From: CAZGSN01 sp964371655
GTDB taxonomy: Bacteria > Desulfobacterota > Binatia > HRBIN30
Direction: 5' to 3'
NCBI GenBank assembly: GCA_964371655.1
Contig: CAYJOD010000039.1
Location: 1-51,725, forward strand
DNA length: 51,725 nt
Position numbers and translations under genes: made by a program
Shown here: positions 1-7,547 of the stretch, piece by piece
How the letters are laid out: each line of letters starts with the position of its first letter
Numbering within the stretch: the stretch's first letter is position 1
Notes under the pieces: generated by a model
What the model was told of the DNA's origin: nothing
Database searches by the model: none
Seen by the model: the letters and a program-made list of their open reading frames with translations, nothing else

Positions 1-69
1 CTACGAGAAAGCTTTCCCCGCGTCTCCGTGTCTCCGCGTCTCCGCGTCTTGGACTCTGTATGGCAGACG

Positions 70-1086
70 ATGCGAATCTCGATAGTCACCGGCGCCGCCG
101 GCTTCGTCGGCCAGGCCATTGTTCGGCGTCTACTCGCCGAGGGTGACGGCGTCCGCGCCATTGCACTGCCCAACGATCCCTACTTACCCGAGCTGCGCGC
201 CGCCGGTTCGCCGCAACAGCTGCAGATCATCACCGCCGACATCACCGACGCGAGCCGCATCGAGGCCGCCTTCGGCGGCGCGACGCGGGCGTTCCATACT
301 GCCGCGCTCGTGCACGCGTGGGCGCCGTGGGAGAAATTTCGCGCCGTCAACGTCGGCGGCACCCAGAACGTCGCGAACGCGTGTTTGCGCCACGGGGTGC
401 GTCTGGTCGCCGTCAGCACCAGCGACGTCTTTGGCATTCCCGACGGCGACGAGGTGATGGACGAATCGTCGCCGGTGAAGAAGTGGAACGAACCCTACGC
501 CGACACCAAGATCGAAGCGGAGCGCTGGCTCTGGTCGTTTGCGCGCGAGAGCGGGCTGCCGCTATCGATCATCTATCCGGGTTGGGTGTACGGGCCCGGC
601 GACAAGGCGTTCTTCCCAAGCCTGGCGCAGGCGATCGACGACGGTTCCATGATGTTCTGGTACCACGGCGCGAAGCTCGCCTGGGTGTACATCGACAACC
701 TCGTCGACGCCTGCGTGGCAGCTAGCGTCCATCCCACCGCAATCGGCAACGGCTACATCGTCCACGACGAAGCCGAAGGACCCACGCTGGAAGAAACGTG
801 CGCTCGCATTGCTGAAGTCATCGGCAAGAAGGCGCCGACCCGGCATGTTCCGTACAAGCTCGCGTTGGGCGCCGCCACCGTCGTGCAAACCATCTGGCGC
901 GGGCTCGGGATCCACAGCACCCCGCCGTTGCTAACCGTCGACGTCAAGGCCTTCGGATTTCAATGGCACCTGTCATCGAAAAAGATCCGTGCCGAGCTCG
1001 GCTGGAGCCCGCAGGTTTCGACCGAAGACGGGATGCAGCGGGCGCTGGACTACCTCGCCGCATCTCGACCAAAGCCGCGACCGTGA
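70..1086 (+). CDS. NAD(P)-dependent epimerase/dehydratase (extended SDR)
   Basis: Predicted 338-residue oxidoreductase or sugar-epimerase-like enzyme of the extended short-chain dehydrogenase family, probably cytoplasmic. The N-terminus carries the Rossmann dinucleotide motif GAAGFVG right after the start, and a YADTK stretch near residue 150 fits the catalytic YxxxK. A WVYGPGD segment, common in NAD-dependent epimerases, follows. The ATG at 70 is preferred over a GTG at 28, because the extra 14 residues precede the first beta strand and come from a low-complexity 'cgtctccg' repeat. Substrate cannot be told from sequence; sterol/3-beta-HSD-like and sugar epimerases share this form. No operon partner is visible. 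Confidence 0.85.
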   Translation: MRISIVTGAAGFVGQAIVRRLLAEGDGVRAIALPNDPYLPELRAAGSPQQLQIITADITDASRIEAAFGGATRAFHTAALVHAWAPWEKFRAVNVGGTQNVANACLRHGVRLVAVSTSDVFGIPDGDEVMDESSPVKKWNEPYADTKIEAERWLWSFARESGLPLSIIYPGWVYGPGDKAFFPSLAQAIDDGSMMFWYHGAKLAWVYIDNLVDACVAASVHPTAIGNGYIVHDEAEGPTLEETCARIAEVIGKKAPTRHVPYKLALGAATVVQTIWRGLGIHSTPPLLTVDVKAFGFQWHLSSKKIRAELGWSPQVSTEDGMQRALDYLAASRPKPRP

Positions 1087-1129
1087 GGGAGCGGCGTTGA
1101 GATCGTTCAACTGAACCGGGAAAGAACAG

Positions 1130-1285
1130 TTGAACCGCGGATGAACGCGGATGGACACGGATGAAGCAAGAGGAGCTTGGGGAAACTGCTGATTGGCCCC
1201 TCGGTGTCTCGACACATTTCGATACCTGCGTACGCGAGCCGAAGTACCAGCAATCCGCGTGAATCCGTGTCCATCCGCGGTTCCA
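1130..1285. repeat. Palindromic dispersed repeat, 'ccgcggatg' family, copy 1
   Basis: The left arm (1130-1163) reads ttgaaccgcggatgaacgcg and continues with tandem 'cgcggat' units. The right arm (1251-1285) is its inverted counterpart ending ccatccgcggtt. About 85 bp separate the arms. A second copy with the same arms lies at 34627-34762, and a single arm sits at the 5' boundary of the group II intron at 39433-39450. The rest of 1087-1413 shows no gene. Confidence 0.8.
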
Positions 1286-1413
1286 ATTGATGTTTTCGGG
1301 CTGAATCGTGGGGACCGACCGACCATTGATCCATTTCAGCTTGCGACTGGTACGAGCGAATAGGCCGCGAGATCGTCCGAATCGTCGCTATGTCTCTCCG
1401 GTGCCCTTCTGAC

Positions 1414-1596
1414 CTACTTCGAGTCGGTACCGGTGGGGCGGGTTACGGCGACTGGCCCTCGATTGACGACGCGATTGCCAAGGGTCGCTTGAATACGTCG
1501 GGCGCGTTCGCAGAGCTTGTCCAAGTCATTGCCACAGTCGGCTTCAATCTTCCTTCGCACCTCGCGGACCTCCGCGACGATTGGGTCTTTCCACAT
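1414..1596 (-). CDS. Small antitoxin-like protein (MWKDPIV family)
   Basis: A 60-residue protein starting MWKDPIVAEVREVRRKIEA, followed by a GNDLDKL segment. This looks like a widespread family of tiny bacterial proteins of the form '(W/H)(K/R)DPIVxEVRxxRxxLxxxxGxDL', often found beside toxins. The start is an ATG one base after the stop of the 55-residue gene 1598-1765, so the two are almost certainly co-transcribed. A protein of the same form (35455-35652) lies downstream of a PIN toxin relic in this window. An antitoxin role is inferred from that context. The last 15 residues are basic and unremarkable. Confidence 0.6.
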   Translation of the reverse strand: MWKDPIVAEVREVRRKIEADCGNDLDKLCERARRIQATLGNRVVNRGPVAVTRPTGTDSK

Positions 1597-1597
1597 T

Positions 1598-1765
1598 CTA
1601 GACCTCCATGAGCTCTTCGGGCGCGATGTACACGCTCGCAATTGGCACATGCTCTCCTGATACCTCCCAATAGCACGCCTGGAACGCGCAGGAACAGCCA
1701 AGCAACGCTCCGCGACCCAGGGTGAACGGGGTTTGACCGATCTGCGCGGCACGGATCCGGATCAT
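1598..1765 (-). CDS. Small hypothetical protein, possible partner of the MWKDPIV protein
   Basis: A 55-residue protein beginning MIRIRAAQIGQTPFTLG and ending ELMEV. I do not recognise the family. It is the first gene of a two-gene unit, with its stop separated by one base from the ATG of the antitoxin-like gene 1414-1596. That organisation resembles a toxin-antitoxin pair, but no RelE, PIN or MazF signature is visible, so the toxin role is only an inference. The start is the ATG at 1765; the open frame extends upstream to 1888 but overlaps the divergent relic at 1879-2237. Confidence 0.45.
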   Translation of the reverse strand: MIRIRAAQIGQTPFTLGRGALLGCSCAFQACYWEVSGEHVPIASVYIAPEELMEV

Positions 1766-1878
1766 CGAAGTGCGAATCAAACCCTTTTCATCATCACGCG
1801 TGTCACGGCGACGCTTACGGATATGGCCCAGCCACACGCCGCCTTGTACCGCCGGCGCTGGGTGTGCGATGGAGAGGC

Positions 1879-2237
1879 ATGACACCATCTCGACGGTTGG
1901 GACCCCTGAGTGGGATGCGAGTCCTCGACTGCACCCATGTCATCGCCGGTTCGTGGTGCTCTATGTTGCTTGCCGATCTCGGCGCCGACGTCATCAAGAT
2001 CGAACCGCCGACGAGCTACTCCCTGCCGCTCTACGTCTCGCGGAACGGATCGCAACCCGCGCGCCGCTGTCGGTCGAGGCGAGCAAGCGACTCGTCAACA
2101 GCGCTCCCGATCTGACGCCGCAGGAAGGCCTCGTGGCGCAGGCGAAGGAACTGGTGACGCTGATCGGCAGCGCCGATCACCTCAGCGCGGTCACGGCGTT
2201 CCTGGAGAAGCGCACACCGGTATTCACGCGCAGCTAG
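1879..2237 (+). pseudogene. Fused relic: CaiB/BaiF CoA-transferase N-terminus and enoyl-CoA hydratase C-terminus
   Basis: The first part reads PLSGMRVLDCTHVIAG and LLADLGADVIKIEPP, the hallmark N-terminus of class III (CaiB/BaiF) CoA-transferases. Near base 2010 the frame shifts by two and the text becomes LAERIATRAPLSVEASKRLV, ending FLEKRTPVF. That is the C-terminal end of an enoyl-CoA hydratase/isomerase. The two pieces together are about 120 residues, against roughly 400 plus 260 for the full enzymes. The simplest reading is one internal deletion that joined two neighbouring acyl-CoA metabolism genes. No function is expected. Confidence 0.8.
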
Positions 2238-2257
2238 CTTAGATCGAGCGCGGCCAA

Positions 2258-2440
2258 CTCCCCTCTCCCGCATTACCTGCGGGAGAGGGTTAGGGTGAGG
2301 GAACCGAGGCGGCGGGGATGGGCCCGCACTCCGGAGCCCTGCGGCGGACGTGCGGAGCGCTGCGTCGGGAAAAAGAGGGATCCGTCACCCCCGCCCTCTC
2401 CCGCAGTGATGCGGGAGAGGGGGCGCTTCCAAACACCGGT
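2258..2440. repeat. Double-hairpin dispersed repeat, 'ctctcccgc' family, copy 1
   Basis: Two hairpins built on cctctcccgca...tgcgggagagg (about 2260-2290 and 2393-2425) are separated by about 100 bp and followed by 'cttccaaacaccgg'. The same two-hairpin arrangement recurs at 15019-15163. The first hairpin alone recurs at 33881-33930, and a related hairpin lies at 47452-47505. No gene is visible in 2238-2461. Confidence 0.85.
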
Positions 2441-2461
2441 GCCCATAGTGAGCGCGCTCGC

Positions 2462-3865
2462 TCAGAACGTGTACTCCACCTGCGCGCTGTAGATCACGTC
2501 GGCGCGGACGCCGTCGCGGTTGAGCGGGAACTGGAAGTTGGTGCCGAGCACCCATTGGCCAAACGGGTTCACTTTGGCGCCGATGGCGGATTGTATGATG
2601 TTGTCGTTGACGCCATCGCGCTTGTCGTCGTGATAGCCGAGGAAGTCGACCGCCAGCGTCAGCCAATCCGTCGTGAGCACGTCGGCCCCGGCGATCCATT
2701 GGGCTTGGCTGACGTCTTTGCCGCTGCGTAGCGAGTAGCCGAGATTCAGATGCGGTGCGACGCGCCCGTAAGTCTTCGAGGCGATCAGCCATGGGGTGAA
2801 GGTGGGGTCGTGGAAGCCGAGGAAGTCGTTGGCGTTGCCGGTGGGCACGGTGGCGACCGCTGCCGCCGCCAGGTCGGCCCACTCGGTGGTGCGAAAGCGC
2901 CATTTGCCGCGCAAGAAGATGTCGCCGGTGCCGAACGCCGAGCCCGAGAAGTCGTCGCGCGCACAGCGGAAGTCTTCCGCGCACTGTGACGTCGTGCCGC
3001 CGACGACGACGCCTTTCTGGGTGGCGCTGAAGTAGACCCCGCCATCGCCGTGAGGATCGGTGATGACGGCCTGGGCGTGGCCGCTCATGCGGACGTGACT
3101 GATTGACAGGGCGGCGCTGACATCAATGCTATCCGTCAGTCCATAGGCGGCGGCCAGGAACAACTGGTCGAAGCTCAGCCGCATATCGATCTCGGTGTCG
3201 AGACGGTTATCGCGGGCGTGGACCTGGTCTCCGGGCGGTAGCTGTTGCAGGAACGACTCGGACAGGGCCGGCTGCGACGAGCGCAGATGGCGAAGCGAAT
3301 CGCCTTCGAGGGTGTTGAAGTCGACGCGGCTATAGGAAGCACCCAAGGTGAGCGCACCTTTGCCGATGGTTTGCGCGCGTTCTGCGAAGCTCGGACCGAG
3401 ACTTTGCCCGACCCGCGCGTAAGCGTCGAAATCGGGCTCGAGAACGAAGCTGAAGGCGCCGCTCGCCGACGGGATTGGCGCTTGCGAGCGTGCCGCGGCC
3501 AACGCCGCCGAGAGGCCGCGAAAGCGATCGGCCACCAAGGGGCGTTGCGCGTCGGTGACATCGCGCGGCGAAATCGAGGTCGCCAAGACCCCGCCGAACA
3601 AGCCCGGAATCAAGCGATTCAACGGCTCTGCCTGTGCGCGCGCGGCGGTCAGCAATGCCACCAGGAGTACGCCGGCAGCGTGTCTCCATCGCAGCAGTCG
3701 AGACGCACGGCGGCGCGCCCCTAAGAGTTTGTGAAAGAATCGGCATCGGGCCTCGGACCTCAGACCTCGGGGTCTGGCCTTCGGGTTTCCCTGAAGCCAG
3801 AGGCCCGATGTCTGAAGCCCAGACGAGGGATTCACGAATCCTACGTCTCGGGTGCGTATCGCCAT
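2462..3865 (-). CDS. Outer-membrane beta-barrel protein, hypothetical
   Basis: A predicted outer-membrane protein of roughly 400 residues after processing. A hydrophobic export segment reads AAGVLLVALLTAARAQA. Alternating-hydrophobicity strands follow, and the chain ends in an aromatic residue (QVEYTF), as barrel proteins do. The family resembles 'transporter/SphA-like' outer-membrane proteins often linked to uptake of hydrophobic compounds; the substrate is unknown. The start is uncertain. The ATG at 3865 shares one base with the stop of the caspase-like gene (TGATG coupling), but it leaves about 60 residues before the signal segment, and that leader reads through a palindromic repeat at 3745-3830. 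No ATG, GTG or TTG lies closer in frame. Confidence 0.65.
   Translation of the reverse strand: MAIRTRDVGFVNPSSGLQTSGLWLQGNPKARPRGLRSEARCRFFHKLLGARRRASRLLRWRHAAGVLLVALLTAARAQAEPLNRLIPGLFGGVLATSISPRDVTDAQRPLVADRFRGLSAALAAARSQAPIPSASGAFSFVLEPDFDAYARVGQSLGPSFAERAQTIGKGALTLGASYSRVDFNTLEGDSLRHLRSSQPALSESFLQQLPPGDQVHARDNRLDTEIDMRLSFDQLFLAAAYGLTDSIDVSAALSISHVRMSGHAQAVITDPHGDGGVYFSATQKGVVVGGTTSQCAEDFRCARDDFSGSAFGTGDIFLRGKWRFRTTEWADLAAAAVATVPTGNANDFLGFHDPTFTPWLIASKTYGRVAPHLNLGYSLRSGKDVSQAQWIAGADVLTTDWLTLAVDFLGYHDDKRDGVNDNIIQSAIGAKVNPFGQWVLGTNFQFPLNRDGVRADVIYSAQVEYTF
3745..3830. repeat. Short inverted repeats in the leader of the barrel gene
   Basis: Interleaved direct and inverted units such as cctcagacctcggggtctgg and gaagcccagacg can fold into stems. 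They lie between the end of the caspase-like gene and the signal peptide of the outer-membrane gene, so they occupy either a 5' untranslated region or an extended leader. Confidence 0.5.
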
Positions 3866-5745
3866 CACTGCGCGCTGCCGATCTTCCACGTGCCGTTGTC
3901 CCGAACGAATCGTTTCGCCAAGCGCGCCTCGAGCTGCACCGGCTTGTTGCTTTGCCGATCGATGAAGCGGTCGCGTCGGGTGTAGCTCACCAAGACGCCG
4001 TCGTCCTTCATCTCGAGAGCCACATTGACAATTTCGACCGCCAGTTCCTGGGCGTTGTCGAAGTAGGAACGCAGCGCCTCGCGGTGACCTTGCGAGAAGG
4101 AGACGTAGACACGCGCCAGTCGTTCCATGTCCTTATGTTCCAGGGCATCGCGGAACTCTTCCAGTACCTTCAGAACTTCGATGCGGATTTCCTCCGGCGC
4201 TTCCGCGGCGTACGCCGGGTTGAGCAACCAGCTCCACCACGGCTCGAGTGCGGAATGCAGAGAAGGGGTCGGCGCCACTGGGGAAGCCGCACCCGGCGGC
4301 GCCGCGCCGACCACGCCCTCGGTCTCCAGCAACAGCCGATAGGCGTCGACGTCGGTGTTGGTGTTCTCCTGGATCGACTTGCCCTCTTCGGGGGACAGCT
4401 GCACGCGCAGGCGGCGGAGCATGCTGACCACCAGCGTCTTCTGCAGCTGGAAGAACGAATCGATGTCGCCCTCGACGCTGTCGGAGGCCTTCTGCACACC
4501 GGTGGCGACGTCGACGATCTCGGCGTCGACGCGTAAGGTGGTGCCGACGACGTGGAAGGAACCGGTGATCAGGGTGTGGATCCCGAGGCGACGCGCCACC
4601 GTGAGGTCGTCGGCGTTGCTCGATATCGCGGTGCGATCGATGAGCTGCGGGACATAGACGCGCAGAGCACCGACCTTGCTGAGCTCGGTGTTGAAGGCGA
4701 CGCGTAGGGCCGTGCCCATCCATTCGTGCTGCGCATCGTTGCGCAGATTGCGGAACTCGATGACGCCGACCGTATTGGTCGCGAGCTGTGGTCGCAGCGG
4801 CGCCGGGGCGGTGCCGGCCACTAGGGTTGAGCTGCCGCCCGATGCCGTGGCGAGGACGAGATCGGTGCCTTCGATCTTGTGGTAGGGATGCTGCTGGTCG
4901 TCGGTCAGTGCCGGCACGCGGCGCGCCACGTAACCGAAGAGCTCCGAGATCGGCACCCAACCATCGTGGTTGGAGTCGGCGGCGCCGTCGAGTCCTTCCA
5001 GCAACGCCGCGGAGAAGGCTCCGTGTCGGAGCTCGGGCAGCTCCTTCGACTCTTCGCCGGGGCGGCTCGAAGCGAGCAAGAACGTGCCTTCGGCGGCGGA
5101 GAATCGCGAAACCAGCTCGTCGGCGAATAGGTTGTTGGACGCCGGCGATGATAGAGCTCCGGCGTGACAGGCATCCAGGAGCACGACGACGCCGCGCACA
5201 GTGGCGCGCAAGACCCGAATCATCTGATCAAGATCGGAAACGCGCAGTCCGGCGGTGAGCATGTTCAGCGGCGATGCCGGTGCGGGAAGGAAGTAGTAGC
5301 TTCCCGTCGTGCGCTCCTGGACACCGTGTCCGGCAAGGAACAGAACCACGATGTCGTCGATACCGACGCGGCCGAGGAAGGCGTTCAAGCCGTCGAGGAT
5401 GCTCTCACGTGTCACCTCATCGTTGGTCAGAACCTGGGTGCGCACCTCGCGGTAGAGCATGCCGGCGCTTTGCTTGGCGAAGCTCTCGGCCACGGCGCGC
5501 GCATCGGCATCCGCGAATTGCAGATTGAGGGAAGGGTCGTTGTAGCGACTTACACCGATGGCCAGCAGCCACAGGACGGCGTGAGCCGACCCGGCGGCAC
5601 CGCTGGAGACGGTACGTACGGCGCGGCTGTCGCCGGGGACGGCGGGCGCCGCGGCTGCCATCCACCGGTGGATGACCCACGCCGTCGACATGCCTCCGAG
5701 TAGGCAAACACACGCGATGATCAAGCGCCCCACAGCCCTCTTCAT
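3865..5745 (-). CDS. Caspase-like (C14) protein with FlgO/TolB-like and NTF2-like domains
   Basis: A 626-residue protein. An N-terminal hydrophobic segment (residues 7-25) suggests export or membrane anchoring. Residues about 55-300 form a caspase-like peptidase domain: the catalytic His is in FLAGHG (H140) and the Cys in LLDACHAGA (C193). Residues about 315-430 (VGVIEFRNL...GSFHVVGTTLRVDAEIVD) match the FlgO/TolB-like domain found in many signalling ATPases. The last 80 residues resemble an NTF2/SnoaL-like fold ending in VRDNGTWKIGSAQ. The catalytic dyad is intact, so proteolysis is likely (orthocaspases usually cut after basic residues). It sits upstream of, and overlaps by one base, the outer-membrane gene. 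The trigger and target are unknown. Confidence 0.8.
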   Translation of the reverse strand: MKRAVGRLIIACVCLLGGMSTAWVIHRWMAAAAPAVPGDSRAVRTVSSGAAGSAHAVLWLLAIGVSRYNDPSLNLQFADADARAVAESFAKQSAGMLYREVRTQVLTNDEVTRESILDGLNAFLGRVGIDDIVVLFLAGHGVQERTTGSYYFLPAPASPLNMLTAGLRVSDLDQMIRVLRATVRGVVVLLDACHAGALSSPASNNLFADELVSRFSAAEGTFLLASSRPGEESKELPELRHGAFSAALLEGLDGAADSNHDGWVPISELFGYVARRVPALTDDQQHPYHKIEGTDLVLATASGGSSTLVAGTAPAPLRPQLATNTVGVIEFRNLRNDAQHEWMGTALRVAFNTELSKVGALRVYVPQLIDRTAISSNADDLTVARRLGIHTLITGSFHVVGTTLRVDAEIVDVATGVQKASDSVEGDIDSFFQLQKTLVVSMLRRLRVQLSPEEGKSIQENTNTDVDAYRLLLETEGVVGAAPPGAASPVAPTPSLHSALEPWWSWLLNPAYAAEAPEEIRIEVLKVLEEFRDALEHKDMERLARVYVSFSQGHREALRSYFDNAQELAVEIVNVALEMKDDGVLVSYTRRDRFIDRQSNKPVQLEARLAKRFVRDNGTWKIGSAQ

Positions 5746-5844
5746 TGCACGCCAGGATGTATGCGCTCACCCCGGGGCTTTGCAAACGGTTTCCCCAAGA
5801 TACAGAGGCGACCGGATTCGACAAGACGTGGCGGATGATGGAAC

Positions 5845-5960
5845 AAGGGTTCGAGGGGCCAAGGGTTCAAGATCCGAACTCTCTGCTCCTTCTTCGCCCG
5901 GACCCTTGAACCCTTGAACCCTTGGCCCCTCGAACCCTCGCCCCCTTGAACCCTTGAACC
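5845..5960. repeat. 'ttgaaccctt' repeat tract, copy 1
   Basis: Direct and inverted units of 'gaaccctt(g/c)' and 'gggttcgagg' fill this tract. Related tracts occur at 13107-13143, 20525-20557 and 20640-20690. This copy ends exactly where the left end of the mobile island begins, and the 13107 copy begins exactly where the island ends. Confidence 0.8.
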
Positions 5961-6029
5961 GGCTTTGCACAAAACCTAACAAAGCGCCTCCACCTTTTGG
6001 GCAGGAATGACGGTTGCCCAAAAGCTCGG
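5961..6029. repeat. Left end of the island: terminal and subterminal repeats
   Basis: The terminal motif ggctttgcacaaaacct (5961-5977) overlaps the transposase stop codon. The subterminal ttgcccaaaagctcgg (6014-6029) lies inside the last codons of the transposase gene, so the gene's 3' end doubles as a transposon end. Confidence 0.65.
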
Positions 6030-7244
6030 ATCAACCCCAAGCTCAAACATCGAATGGATCAGCATCCGGATGTTGTGCGCCAGGACCTTTAGCAGCAACT
6101 CGTTGACCTGCGCGACCGGATTTTTGCTGCGCAGGCAGTCACCGAACACTCGCTTGATCGCGCTGAAGGTTGACTCCGCGTTGCTGCGCTTGTGGTAGAA
6201 GCTCAGGAAGTCCTCACGGTTCGTCAGGTAGTGCCCAAGCAGCTTGTCCCACGTCGCCGAGCGCCCCGTCATGATCGCGTTTCCCTTGAACGGGATGTAG
6301 GGCATCGCGCCCTTACGGCGGACCAATTCCAGATTGTTGAACGAGCTGTAAGCCTTGTCGGCAAGGACGCGCTCCATGTTGAAGTTAGCCGCCGTCGCTT
6401 CGACCAGCGGAGGGAACTGCGGCGAGTCGTGCCCGTTGCGGTTGGTGACTTCCGCCGCCGTGATCACGTTGGTTTTGACTCCGCACATCGCATGCAGCTT
6501 GATCCAGTTGTGCTCAACGGGACGGTTTTGGTTTCCGTACTTCTCGGCTTGCCATGACCCTACCAACTGCGTCGACGTGAACCCGGTTGAATCCGGCGCG
6601 AAGTCCGTTTCTATCGCCTTCAACGGCAACGCGCTTTGCGTGATTAAAGTTTGCAGAATCGGCGTTAGTCCTTCCATCTCAAGGTAGTTAAAGATCGAGT
6701 TGTAGTGCGGTGCTTTGGCGATGTACCCAGCGTCTTTCGCGTCGCGAAGGTCCGTCATGAAGCGGCGGCAGCTGACGGTTGAGTAGACCTTGAACCCTGC
6801 CGCGAAGATCATGTCCGCCAACTTCAGGCGGTTGCGTCCGCTCTTGCGCCCCTTGCCTTGCTCGATATCCGGCACCGTTGCGCAGATCTGGTGTAGCAGC
6901 TTGGTGAACAGCTCCTTTTCGGAAGTCTGCGCCGCGTTGTAAGCGGGCCAGTTCTGGGCGTAGGTCACGCGAACCGCCGTCGTCTCGGTGACCGTCGTGC
7001 GCGTCTCGCCGTCAGGCGTGGTCTCCGTGACCGTCTCGCGCTTCAGGACGTACTCAACAGCGTACAGGTGTTTGCATGTCTTGTGACGCAGCTCGAAGTC
7101 AGGGCAGGTGCAGTTCTGGGCGATTGCGTCTACCGCGTAGCGCTTCGCCTTGCGCTGCGATGGGACCGACCAGGAGCCGTCCGCCTGCTTCTCAAGCTTC
7201 ATCGTTGCCGCAATCTCTAACCCGCGCTGCTGTCGTCCGTCCAT
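5976..7244 (-). CDS. DDE transposase with N-terminal SWIM zinc finger
   Basis: A 422-residue transposase. Residues about 30-65 carry a SWIM-type zinc finger: CTCPDF, then CKHLYAVEY, fitting CxC..CxH. A linker rich in Thr/Val/Glu follows, then an IS4/IS5-like DDE catalytic core: ETDFAPDSTGF (first Asp region), VLADKAYSS (second Asp) and KRSNAESTFSAIKR (Glu). Length and motifs look intact, so the enzyme may be active. It reads toward the left end of the island and its last codons contain the inverted repeat at 6014-6029. SWIM domains are known in Mutator-like transposases; with this type of DDE core the combination is less usual. The start is the ATG at 7244. Confidence 0.85.
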   Translation of the reverse strand: MDGRQQRGLEIAATMKLEKQADGSWSVPSQRKAKRYAVDAIAQNCTCPDFELRHKTCKHLYAVEYVLKRETVTETTPDGETRTTVTETTAVRVTYAQNWPAYNAAQTSEKELFTKLLHQICATVPDIEQGKGRKSGRNRLKLADMIFAAGFKVYSTVSCRRFMTDLRDAKDAGYIAKAPHYNSIFNYLEMEGLTPILQTLITQSALPLKAIETDFAPDSTGFTSTQLVGSWQAEKYGNQNRPVEHNWIKLHAMCGVKTNVITAAEVTNRNGHDSPQFPPLVEATAANFNMERVLADKAYSSFNNLELVRRKGAMPYIPFKGNAIMTGRSATWDKLLGHYLTNREDFLSFYHKRSNAESTFSAIKRVFGDCLRSKNPVAQVNELLLKVLAHNIRMLIHSMFELGVDPSFWATVIPAQKVEALC

Positions 7245-7330
7245 TCGCTTACCCCTTCCTTATGTACGCATAGGTATAGAATAGGAAGGAAGTCGAGTCA
7301 AGAGAAATCTCACTTTATAGTCATCCCGCA

Positions 7331-7359
7331 ATGCGGTATGAGTTGACTTCATACCGTAT
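7331..7359. promoter_or_regulatory. Palindromic operator-like site upstream of the RM operon
   Basis: Half-sites atgcggtatga (7331-7341) and tcataccgtat (7349-7359) form an inverted repeat with one mismatch and a 7-bp spacer. A third, degenerate copy, atacggtgaca, begins at 7367. The site lies between the divergent transposase and RM operons and immediately before the first small gene. It looks like a repressor or controller-protein box; the cognate protein is not identified. Confidence 0.55.
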
Positions 7360-7361
7360 TC

Positions 7362-7544
7362 ATGAAATACGGTGACATGCCAAAGGAATTGCGGAAGGTT
7401 TGGTTCTATACGTGCTGCCGCTGCCAGCATGAATGGCAAGGGCGCACCGAGGACCACCCTAAGGTCTGCGCGAAGTGCAAGAGCCCCTACTGGGATACGC
7501 CGCGCCGATCCGAACTGGCAAAAGCCAACAAAAGCCGGGCGTAG
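7362..7544 (+). CDS. Small zinc-ribbon protein, first gene of the RM operon
   Basis: A 60-residue protein with two Cys pairs, CCRC and CAKC, spaced about 18 residues apart in TCCRCQHEW...VCAKCKSPYWDTPRR. This is a zinc-ribbon form. Similar 'C.KC.S.YWD.PR' ribbons occur in many small regulatory proteins of unknown function. The ATG at 7362 follows the palindromic operator directly and lacks a clear ribosome site; an in-frame ATG at 7377 is the alternative. Only three bases separate its stop from the methylase start. It could be the operon's regulator or an accessory DNA-binding factor. Confidence 0.7.
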   Translation: MKYGDMPKELRKVWFYTCCRCQHEWQGRTEDHPKVCAKCKSPYWDTPRRSELAKANKSRA

Positions 7545-7547
7545 GGC

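Noticed and set aside
1390..1611. 73-codon plus-strand frame
   Set aside because: It is antisense to the MWKDPIV gene, which has a recognisable form and a coupled partner.
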